64,000 nt of DNA from Filobasidium wieringae. Its lineage: Eukaryota; Basidiomycota; Tremellomycetes; Filobasidiales; Filobasidiaceae. Made by a program: the position numbers and the translations under genes. Below, piece by piece: positions 24,301-33,032 of the stretch. Positions within the stretch are counted from its first letter, which is position 1, and the number at the start of each line of letters is the position of its first letter. The notes below the pieces were generated by a model, which searched no databases, was not told the DNA's origin, and saw only the letters and a program-made list of their open reading frames with translations. The stretch lies in assembly GCA_001600055.1 (NCBI GenBank), contig BCIV01000007.1, positions 558,001 to 622,000 of the forward strand, in the 5' to 3' direction.

Positions 24301-25756
24301 GAGAAAATTCTTCAAAGCACTGCAGGAGAATCCGCTCTTGGCAGTCGAGGCATTCTGGCCGAAACCGAGGGGTCAATTACGAAAACTTTCAGGTCGCGAG
24401 TCTAACGAGGATAGCAATAGTGATGACGGCTTACCGAAGATCAAGGTCAGCCAGAATATCAGTAAGGTGAAGAAACCGACTGATTGGTGTTGCCCGCAGG
24501 TGCCCAGAATCCCCGCGGATCTGGAATTTAAACCTGACAAGGAATTCACGTGGAGTCAAAAACTCGGGATTGCAATGAGGTGTCTTATGGACGATCGTAA
24601 GGTCCATCTTATAATGTGGCTGGTTGAAGTAAGTTTAGATCGTCATCGTGGCAAGTCTATGGTTGATAACATGATGGTCACTTAGGTGTTAAGGGAGGTG
24701 GTCGTAGAGAGGCAAGAGATCATACTCAGCACAGATGGCGAGCCCCGAGTTTACGATCCGGACATCGACGACGTACGCCCTCCGACTGGTCCATCAGAGG
24801 CTGCTTTGGAGAAGATTGCAGATTATGGTAAGCATCAAACTGACTACCTGATCACGAAGCGAAATGCTGGCGCTTACCGATTACTTAAGTAATTCGTCCT
24901 AATACGGAAGAGCAAAAGACAGCGACAACCTATAATGCCCATGTGAAACTTCTCTTTACCTTGGTGAATTTCGAAAAAATGCCTTTGGCCGAGCCATCTG
25001 GCGACAAGATTCGTAAGCATGCTTCGACCGACATTGTGACGGTGCAGCATATCCTAAACTTCTAATCTTCCAGCCACAATTACCTGGATGATACCGAGAG
25101 CTGTGATGCCGAGTGATCTGGAGGCCTCCATCCGGGTAATCGAGCAGTTCTTGAAGGAACCGATGGACCTCGATGGAAATCAACCAGCCGATCTACTAAG
25201 GCGTCAACGCAAACGGCCCGTCAGGAGACGCAAGAGGTTATCGGTCGAGGACGATGGCGCGGAGAGATTACCAACGAGACGCCGAAAGCAGGCCGAAGAG
25301 GTCCAGCAATACAAAAGTGCTCAGTTCATCGAGGATTCCGATGAGGACCCAGAGGCGGACGCCGCATTTTTCGCTAGAGAGGCTGCAGCGAGAGAGACAT
25401 ATAGGAAGCGAATCCAGCTCGGCCTAGCACCGGTAGCCCTGGCAATCACAAGCAAAAAGAAGCGTGGCCTCGGTCGAAGCACTTCTGAGACAGGAAGCGA
25501 ACAGGAATTGGCAGGTGACAGCCGGATCCCGCGCGAAAACAGTCACGAACCTGAAGTCAGCGGGCGAGATGAAACGGACATTGACCAGGGCATGGCGCAA
25601 GAAGTTGCTCGGGCCCGTAAGCGCCAACGTCGTTCGGAAGCGCTTCCGGAAGCTGACTCTGCGAGTGAGGGCGAGAATTCGCCGCCAAGATTGATCAATC
25701 GACCAAGACCTAAAAAGCGAGTTATCGGTATCTCTGATGGGGAGGATAGCGATTAA
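21344..25756 (+). CDS. TOF1: Replication fork protection factor TOF1/Swi1 (Timeless family)
   Basis: A gene of many short introns encodes roughly 1,100-1,200 residues. I start it at ATG 21344 (MDFVTQAREAADRYD), followed by an acidic segment and VVQSLIGALGGFEEVINP, the conserved N-terminal Timeless block. Other family blocks are LAALTWPIDVQREL (about 21840), LMLRSGETLKSLMILLVPSL (about 22000) and DRRIISLMLHLVRNLLAIRD (about 22150). A repetitive middle part has EIQACLDFFTQLLLVISEMS (23400-23525), and a C-terminal block AQFIEDSDEDPEADAAFFA (about 25320) precedes a basic tail ending in ISDGEDSD. Exons checked include 21344-21520, 21585-21938, 23388-23438 and the last exon to 25756. The intron 23329-23387 has a GC donor. 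Tof1 with Csm3 travels with replisomes, stabilises stalled forks and mediates the S-phase checkpoint. Confidence 0.9.
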
Positions 25757-26644
25757 GCTAGAATGATCTTGTCCGTTATCGTTCCGAGGATTGGTTCCCT
25801 ATGCTTGCTTGTAATATTTCTGGGCTAGCCTCTTCGAAACAGCTGACATGATGTCATGATTTTGTATAACCCGGGGTCTCGGACGAACGGAACAACTTCA
25901 TCTCCAGTACATAGACCGAGCTGATTCATACACAAAAGGTACGGCAAATGCACCCTGGTGATGAGGTCAGCACCACCTGGCAGGCATGAGAAGGCAGGCA
26001 CGGCGAATGCATGCATGGATCCCGCCTGGGAGCAGGACGAATACTCGATCGCCTGCTCGCGAGCAGGACAATCGAAACCATGTTACAGAGATGGCTGGAC
26101 ATGAAACGCGACTATCCCGACGCGCCATCTACCTCGCAGAAACTTCCAAAGGTGAGAGTCGAGCAACTGGTCTCGACAAGGTTCATGATATACTTCCGTA
26201 CCGAAGCTTTAGCGCTGCCGACTGGATCATGCCATCTTGTGTAGAAAATCTCTAAGGTAACGGTTCGAGAATGCCGAGCGGACCGTTATTCAGGGCCACT
26301 CGTTGACTGGACGTTTGTAACTTGGTTATATATTACATGGTTCGTATTCTCGATCGCTCTTTCGTCAACTGTGTCACCATCCACATTTGACCACAGTCCT
26401 GGTTGACGTGCAGCCTGTCCTCGAATTTCGTTTTCGCTTGACTTGAAAATCTTACATTCCTCTGGAGGATCTTTTTGAAACACGTACGGACTTTTTTCGG
26501 TATAGCGCAGCGCTAGACTTTCTGCACTAGTTGCACTGATCACACCGTATGTTGCAACATCGAAACGAGCCTGTATGCATACACACTGACCCTTTCTTCA
26601 TTTTCATCGCTCAGTCACAAACAATATTCGTCTTCCCCCTCACC
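25757..26644. other. Intergenic region TOF1 to disordered-protein gene
   Basis: The region mixes the TOF1 3' side with the next gene's promoter. It contains a perfect 16-bp palindrome at 26052-26067 and a weak small-gene candidate (26011-26254, listed separately). A minus-strand frame at 26286-26543 has no recognisable content. Confidence 0.4.
26011..26254 (+). CDS. Possible small two-exon gene, unrecognised
   Basis: From ATG 26011 a frame reads through LASRTIETMLQRWLDMKRDY and reaches AAG followed by GTGAGA at about 26152. An acceptor CTTTAG about 67 nt later would continue with about 16 codons to a TAA near 26254, giving a basic protein of about 63 residues. The amphipathic segment and a plausible intron of normal length are the only support; I recognise no family and the start is weak. 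It could equally be chance. Confidence 0.2.
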
Positions 26645-29542
26645 ATGTTGTCCCGGTATGATCTGGCATCCTCTGAAGCGTACGACTGGACTTCTTCCCC
26701 TCTCTCAAACTACTCCAATGCATCGGCTTCCCTCCACCGACCATCTATAAGTTCGGAACTCGATGAGCATTCAGAATCGGAATACGAAGCTATCGCAGAA
26801 GCTATGACCTGGCACACAAGCGAAGTAGGCAAGTGGCCTAACAGCATCAACGAGCAAGACGGCGTTGGCCAGCTCCCACCTTGGGCTCTCGCAGGTAAAC
26901 GCAAGGGTTCAATCATCGCCATTTCACCTCGAGGCAGCCTCGGCTCTCCTTCCCGACCTGGAACACCTAGACGCCTAGCCAGAGTACTTTCCCACGTTAG
27001 TCCCGCAAGGCGAGGCTCAGATGCTAGTCTACTTGGATCTGAACTTGCATCTCCCGGTCGAGATCGGCGGCGGTCGCAAACCCATCACCTCCTTCAGGAG
27101 GTATTGGATCGACGGCGATCGAGCGTTGTTAGCGGTGTCAGTGAAATCTCTATGCGTGGACCCGAGTCGCTCAGAGAGCGCGAACAGATCAACAAGATCC
27201 GAAGTATGGACGAATTGAGAAGAAGGTTCTCTGATGTTGTCGAGGTTATTCCCGCGTCGCCAGATACCTCGCCTTCCGAATCAGAAGAAGATCGCGATTA
27301 TACACCTGATGTTATTGGAGGCAGGCGTGGCGCCATCAACGTTTGGTCACCTGAAACTTCTAGTGATTACAACACGGATGATGAATCGGAACTGCAATCT
27401 CTTCCTCCACTACCTACACCAGACATTCGTCAACAAGCTCCCCGCGTTCTTTCTAATTTTCCTCTTCGATCTGTCGCTGTGGATACTACCTCTGAGAGGA
27501 GACAACTTCCGTTTCCGCAGCTCGATTCTGCCTTCAACAGCAACACTATGGGCAGTCCTTCACCTGAAATGGAGCCAGCAGAGTTTCTGCGACGACTTCG
27601 AGCACCCACTATTCTCAGGGGATGGAACCCCCCTACAGAGGAATCCCAGCCCTCGACTAGCCGTACCGTGAAACGATCTAGATCGTCACCGCTGTTTTCT
27701 TCTGGTCCAGTATCGAACGATCTGTTCCGCGCAGGTTCCAGGGGCAGACCTGAACGATCATATATACAAACCGCTGGTATACCAGGCGAAAAGGGCGCAA
27801 CAGTTGCAGATGAAACCCCGAAGTCTGAAGAGGCCGACGTCATGGCCGACAACAGCGGAACTGAAATCCGCAAGCATTCCTTTGCGAGCGGGGTAGAAGA
27901 ATTTGGTTTCCTCGCCTCGGAGATCAGTATGGGAACCCCGAGATTGCCGAGGAATACCTCCCCCCAACGTACCCCTCGAGCGGTCTCGGGCCATCATCTG
28001 GATTTAGCGTCTTTACAACTTCCTGCGTTGGCTTTCCAGACGCCTAGCATCTCGACACCTACCCCTAAATTCGACGCGATGGCGGCTTTCCTAGGCAAGA
28101 CACCTTTGTCTTCCCCAGCGGTACAGAGCGCGACCAACAGTCCGGACTATATCCGTCATTCGAGCGTCAAGCCTCACAGTCCGAGGGATGAGTTTGCAAC
28201 GCCTGTGTTCAAGAACAAAGCTCGGCCATTATCACTACAGCCCCCTGCTAGGACTGTAGTGCAAGAGCCTATCATTCTCAAAGCCAGACCCCGATCGGGA
28301 GGTCTGGCTATAAGCAACGCCAATCTTCCCAACGCCCTGTCTGCCGTTCCTACTTGGACGGAACAATGGACTTCTGGGAAACATTTCGCACAGATGTCAC
28401 CGCCTATTCGACCGGGCCGCATGAATCGCTCCGTCACTTCCCCTGCTGTCGTGACCGTACCAGGTAACAAGATCGCACGTAAAGCCGTACCTGTTTATTC
28501 ACCTAGTATCGATTGCGATGCTTCAGAAGGTCATTCTCCCGAACCCACTGCGACCCCTTCTCAAGGTCGTCTGGGAACTGGAAGTCTTTCCAACGATTCG
28601 AAATCCACTTTCTCTCCCGTTTTGGGCGGCAGCGAGCGAGATGAGAGGGAGAGGAGGAGACAGAGACGAGCGGAGAGACGCAAGTGTAGGAGGTGTGAGG
28701 AGAAACGAGCGTTGAGGATTTTGGTCGATGCTGCCAAGCTTACTCAGGATATCGGACGATCCCCTATGAGCGTGTCCAGTGGACAGTTCCGGAATTCGGT
28801 CCAGGGTGGTCACCATCATTCTCAACATCACCATTCTCACGCTCAAGAGACGAGGACTTCCGTAGCGCCTAGTCTACCTCTTCCAGAACCTCCTAGACAG
28901 ACGATCGGTGTTCCTCTTTCCGATCGTTCGCCACCCGATTACACCTCGCCTCGCCCCACGATAGCTAGGCAATATACAACGGATGCCATAGCCTCTACCC
29001 AAGCTCAACAGAAAGTTACTTACGCCGCTTCCCCGGTGAAAGATCGATATCCGGTCCACTCTCGAGCGCCTTCCGGTTCAGGGGGTAATATCTCAGGCCC
29101 GATCCTTCTTTCCAGTACGAGCAATCGATCCGACGTTCAACGAGCGATCGAGGAATCCGTTGCGAGTCGGGTGGAACCACATCATCAAGGCCCCACCGTC
29201 GCTCCGGTCAGACCTAGTCTGATGAGGTCGGCTTCTACCAGCGTCCGGATCAAAACCCAAGGTCCATTCTCGAGACTACTACATGCGTTCGATCATAAAC
29301 CTCATCACGCGGCGCAACCCGACCAGCAGCACCCGTCTCGCCGAAGTTTCTCAGCCGAACGACCGATTCATACCCGAGCGAGCATGTGTCAACTTTCCTC
29401 CCATTCGTCGGGTGATCCACATGGGCTGTCGGTGGGGGAGTTGAAGGAGTTTTACAGAGGGTTGAAGACGAAGGGGAGTTTGAGTAGTCCTCCTCTTCCC
29501 GCTCAGGGGGGGAGGAGATCGACCGGTCATGGTCAGATTTAG
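26645..29542 (+). CDS. Large disordered Ser/Pro/Arg-rich protein, uncharacterised
   Basis: One uninterrupted exon encodes 965 residues from ATG 26645 (context CACCATGTTG, a good initiation context); the frame itself opens upstream at 26549, but the first stretch looks like leader. I do not recognise the family. The protein is mostly low complexity with many SP/TP and RRxS-type motifs, suggesting heavy phosphorylation. One helical segment, REREQINKIRSMDELRRRFS (about residues 180-200), could form a short coiled coil. A basic cysteine-containing stretch, RRAERRKCRRCEEKRALR, lies near residue 685 and is followed within 50 residues by a histidine-rich run (GGHHHSQHHHSHAQ). No membrane segment or catalytic motif is visible. 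The absence of introns is unusual beside the intron-dense neighbours. Confidence 0.75.
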   Translation: MLSRYDLASSEAYDWTSSPLSNYSNASASLHRPSISSELDEHSESEYEAIAEAMTWHTSEVGKWPNSINEQDGVGQLPPWALAGKRKGSIIAISPRGSLGSPSRPGTPRRLARVLSHVSPARRGSDASLLGSELASPGRDRRRSQTHHLLQEVLDRRRSSVVSGVSEISMRGPESLREREQINKIRSMDELRRRFSDVVEVIPASPDTSPSESEEDRDYTPDVIGGRRGAINVWSPETSSDYNTDDESELQSLPPLPTPDIRQQAPRVLSNFPLRSVAVDTTSERRQLPFPQLDSAFNSNTMGSPSPEMEPAEFLRRLRAPTILRGWNPPTEESQPSTSRTVKRSRSSPLFSSGPVSNDLFRAGSRGRPERSYIQTAGIPGEKGATVADETPKSEEADVMADNSGTEIRKHSFASGVEEFGFLASEISMGTPRLPRNTSPQRTPRAVSGHHLDLASLQLPALAFQTPSISTPTPKFDAMAAFLGKTPLSSPAVQSATNSPDYIRHSSVKPHSPRDEFATPVFKNKARPLSLQPPARTVVQEPIILKARPRSGGLAISNANLPNALSAVPTWTEQWTSGKHFAQMSPPIRPGRMNRSVTSPAVVTVPGNKIARKAVPVYSPSIDCDASEGHSPEPTATPSQGRLGTGSLSNDSKSTFSPVLGGSERDERERRRQRRAERRKCRRCEEKRALRILVDAAKLTQDIGRSPMSVSSGQFRNSVQGGHHHSQHHHSHAQETRTSVAPSLPLPEPPRQTIGVPLSDRSPPDYTSPRPTIARQYTTDAIASTQAQQKVTYAASPVKDRYPVHSRAPSGSGGNISGPILLSSTSNRSDVQRAIEESVASRVEPHHQGPTVAPVRPSLMRSASTSVRIKTQGPFSRLLHAFDHKPHHAAQPDQQHPSRRSFSAERPIHTRASMCQLSSHSSGDPHGLSVGELKEFYRGLKTKGSLSSPPLPAQGGRRSTGHGQI

Positions 29543-30135
29543 GGATTGTATTCTACGAGAAGAGTGAAATGATATCGATGAATAACAGACGAATCGGGTC
29601 GGAAAATGGATTAATTGCTTGGGTTTCCTTTTTGGTCTTTGATATGAAGAGCCTTGCATTGCGCTTTAGGTGGGAAGCATGATGTTGGAACGCTGGAGCA
29701 TTGCCAGTTGAGTAACGCGAGTCAAACTTCAAGAAACGTTTGCAGTGCTTCTAGGAACCACCGCTGAGTAACACTCCTGTTTGTCACGAGCTTGCCTGAC
29801 CCTGATCGTCCCAATTCATCACTTCCACAATTGCTAGTGCAAGCTTATACGTCGTTGCAAAGGGAGTTTTGTTGCTCACAGGACTCGATCCTGGCATACC
29901 TTCGGAAGACGTGTCGTGCTTGATTGGAGAATACTCCACTTGTATTCAAGTTAGCCAGGCTTGCGGCGTGTGCTTGTCACAAGCGATAGGACGATTCTTC
30001 GTGAAAGGTGATTTCGATCTTGTCCATGCGATACAAAACGAGCCAGATAATGATACATACTCCAAACCAAGTCCTCGACCCCTCCTATGCACTCCTCTTG
30101 CACCCAGTCTCGCCGCTCCTAATGCCCATCTGAAC
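29543..30135. other. Convergent 3' region between the disordered-protein gene and COX17
   Basis: Both flanking genes end toward this region. A 125-codon plus-strand frame at 29869-30246 overlaps COX17 on the opposite strand and is an antisense shadow. I see nothing else. Confidence 0.5.
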
Positions 30136-30478
30136 CTAAATCTTGAATCCGTACCCCTTCATACATTCCCTATGCCGTTCGATAAACTCCTTGCAATCCA
30201 CCTGAGCTGTCGATGGGTCGGAGAGGAGGAAACAATCGTCCCGTAGGGATTTCGTCTGGGGGCATGCACAGCATCTGTCCGGTCATCATGTTTACGGGTT
30301 GAAAAGGGTAAGGGATATACGATTAATTAGGTTTGAAAAGGTCTGATGGGACCTGGGCTTACGGTTTCACCCCGGTAGGGTTCAAAGGGTTGATATTGGG
30401 GTTAGAAGCTTGAGAAGCTGTCAAATCTCCTGGAGAGGATTTGTCTGGGTTGATTACGGGGGTGGGGACGATGGCCAT
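30136..30478 (-). CDS. COX17: Mitochondrial copper chaperone COX17
   Basis: Two exons on the minus strand encode 84 residues: 30478-30363 and 30274-30136 (TAG), with an 88-nt intron. The core reads CCACPQTKSLRDDC, then CKEFIERHREC, then ends MKGYGFKI. This is the CCxC copper site, the twin C-x9-C pairs of the CHCH fold, and the exact type of ending of Cox17. The first 38 residues are a poorly conserved Pro/Ser/Asn-rich extension. Cox17 carries Cu(I) in the intermembrane space to Sco1 and Cox11 for cytochrome c oxidase assembly and is imported by Mia40. The gene is divergent from the BEM46-like gene, with 388 bp between the two start codons. Confidence 0.95.
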
Positions 30479-30866
30479 TATGCTTGATGTTCTGTGAGGC
30501 GAGTTGTGAGTGCGGGTTGATTAGTCATGGGTCAATTTTTCAAGGGGTTCGTCGGGGATAAGACGTACAGCAGGTTCTATCTGGGTGTGGTCGTTGGTGC
30601 TTGCAGTAGTTTATGGCGAAGTTGTCGGATTTGAATGAGAAGATTATTCCTGATTATTCACCATTTGATTATGAATTATGGCGAGATCGACATGCCCATC
30701 GACTATTATTGCTTCCGGTATCACCCGGCATCGACCCAAATAGAAGCGCATGACTCGTCATCAGGCGCTTATCTATTATCTTAGCTGCAGCAGTTAGCAA
30801 TTGTTGTGGCTCACATCCTTCTTTCCACTTTTCACCTTGTCCACTCGGAGAGAACGGACACGAACG
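30479..30866. promoter_or_regulatory. Divergent promoter shared by COX17 and the BEM46-like gene
   Basis: A 388-bp stretch separates the two start codons, so both promoters must lie here. It contains AT-rich segments around 30650-30700. No reading frame or defined binding site is convincing. Confidence 0.5.
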
Positions 30867-32207
30867 ATGAATCAATACATACGACCAGCTGCTTCCCTCA
30901 TCGCACTCGCCGGCTGGATGTCTTACCGTTCACCTTCTACCGCGGTATCCGTATTGAAGGCGAGTCGTTCAGGCAGAGCAGTACACAACAGCATCTGACA
31001 TCACCCCGCTTTCGCAACAGTACTCCGCAGGAGTAGCTCTAGCTACCACAACATTGACAGCACTGGGACTATGGTACTTCCAGACTTCCTTGGTCTACCC
31101 TGCCAGCTTCCCTGAAGGTTCACGGAAGAGTGAGTCTTCCTTATCGTCTGTTCCGCTTGCTAGAAATTTAAGTTATCATTCGAAACCCAGATGTCCCAAA
31201 TCCTTACGATCTAGCAGGAATCCCCTTCTCTTCTATCCCCCTAACAACCCCAGATAAAATCAAACTCGCATCCTACCTAATCTACTCTCGTCCTCAAACC
31301 GAGATCTCCAAGCTCTCCTTCTCCCTCCGAAACAAATACGCCGATCAGAAGGACCCGGAGGAAATGAGAGAATCTCCTCTTACCGAGAAGGGAAAGGAGT
31401 GGGTAAAGAGCAGACCGACGGTTTTGATGTTCCATGCGAACGCGGGGAATATGGGACATAGGATTCCTTTAGCGAAAGCCTTTTGGGCGAAATGTGGGTG
31501 TAACGTGTTCATGATCAGTTATCGAGGGTGAGTCACTTCGTCGCTTCAACAATGTAGATACGAGTTGAGTTGATCTCGTTTTCTTCCTTTCCGCAATCAG
31601 GTACGGAGCGTCAGAAGGATCACCCTCCGAAAAAGGTCTTCGAATAGATGCAGCAACCGCTCTCTCTTACATCCAATCCCATCCCCTCCTCTCCCAAACC
31701 CCCATAATCGTGTACGGTCAATCGATAGGAGGATCCGTATCCATCGCCCTGGCCTCATCTTCCCCCCAACTATCAGGCCTTATCATCGAAAACTCACCAT
31801 TCAGTATCAAATCGCTCATCCCTGCCGTCATGCCTATCGCAGCTCCCTTCCTGTTCATCCCGGGGATCTTGACGGAACAGTGGGACGCGGCGCAGAGCGT
31901 TCCAAGGATAAGAAAAGATCTGCCCATGCTGGCGCTCGTCGGGGAGAAGGACGAGTTGGTCGTCGCTACCGAGATGGCCGCACTGAGGAAACTTCGGGAA
32001 GGCGCGGGAGGAAAGTTGAGATGGAAGACGTTCAAGGAGGGGACGCATAGTGAGTACAGACAGTACTATCGCGCGCTCTCGTCGAAAGGTGACTCGACTG
32101 ATCACTGTGTTACGCGCGATACGACAGATGATACCTACATGCAACCTGGGTATTGGGACGCTATCAAGGAATTCATCGATGAGGAAATCATGAACAAGTC
32201 TGGTTGA
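30867..32207 (+). CDS. BEM46/ABHD13-like alpha/beta hydrolase
   Basis: Five exons encode 350 residues: 30867-30944, 31021-31129, 31191-31527, 31601-32049 and 32128-32207 (TGA); all phases join. An N-terminal membrane anchor (VALATTTLTALGLWYFQTSL) is followed by LVYPASFPEGSR, a Bem46 signature. The catalytic set is visible: oxyanion region FHANAGNMGHR, nucleophile elbow YGQSIGGS (Ser near residue 215), acid LVGEKDELV and the histidine in KEGTHNDTY. The family is conserved from yeast to human ABHD13, sits in the plasma membrane or ER, and affects polarity in fungi; the substrate is unknown. The first exon join (TCT ACC GCG to TAC TCC GCA) is the least certain part; a start inside exon 2 is not available in frame. 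Confidence 0.85.
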
Positions 32208-33032
32208 TCCGACTCTCACTTTAGATCGATCGGTTGTATCAACGCTCAACTTCCCGTGTGGGATTCATGACGATCGATCATACATGATTACATCGCGCTC
32301 CATTTCCGCTATCATATGCATGGTTTGAAGGCCAAAATGGACGACTTGCCTGGTGAGCTAGTTGCGCAGTTGGGTGATGATCGTAACACCGTCAGTCTCA
32401 AGCTGAAGCCTATCGGTACCGTGGAAGCGGATAGCCATGGTGATGTGGACAGCGACTTCGATTTTAAAGAGAAGGATCATGGTAATAATAACGATGTCTC
32501 TAGTACGTATGGACATAAATGTAGAATTGGGCATGAAATAGGATGGGAGGTGCGATCGACAAAGAATCATGATCGTGGAATTGGTACATGCCCGATTTCG
32601 AGTGAGTGGCAAATCTTTTGCGTTTTTCGATACTTTGCACATCAAACTGGATCGGGGGTAAATCGGGGGTGAATCAGATCGACGTGCAAAGTGTCGAAAA
32701 ATGTGCGTATTCAAAAACATCAGCCGAGAGAAAATAACAAACACTCCGAAAACGTCGATCAAGTACCGATTCGCGTATTATCCTTTCTAGCACTCATTGA
32801 CTTGTGCATGTGCTTCGGGACCTGGTTGAGCATAGTACCTCATGATACCGGGATCCCCATGTCCATAAGGGTATCAACGGAGATGTGGGAGAGACAACGA
32901 TAGTCGAGTATCGTTATGCCTGAGGCTACCTGCGATCGTAGGTCAAGGTAAAACACGTGCAGGTTCTCGATGGTTTGACAAGTCATCATAAATGGTCATA
33001 ATACCTCTTTCGTACACTGTTCGTTATCGGCA
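32208..33032. other. Convergent 3' region with a long inverted repeat
   Basis: The BEM46-like and PPR genes end toward each other here. A 118-codon plus frame (32316-32672) and a 134-codon minus frame overlap each other and show no family signal. The notable content is the inverted repeat at 32623-32701, listed separately. Confidence 0.5.
32623..32701. repeat. Inverted repeat, 18-bp arms, 43-nt loop
   Basis: The left arm TTTTTCGATACTTTGCAC (32623-32640) is the reverse complement of the right arm GTGCAAAGTGTCGAAAAA (32684-32701) except for one base. The loop carries a short tandem direct repeat (ATCGGGGGTAAATCGGGGGTGAATC). It could form a hairpin in the 3' region of either convergent gene, or be the remains of a small transposable element. 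Confidence 0.8.

Noticed and set aside
29869..30246. 125-codon plus-strand frame
   Set aside because: It is antisense to the second exon of COX17, which is certain.
32316..32672. 118-codon plus-strand frame after the BEM46-like gene
   Set aside because: It overlaps an equally long minus frame and runs into the inverted repeat; composition does not look like its neighbours.
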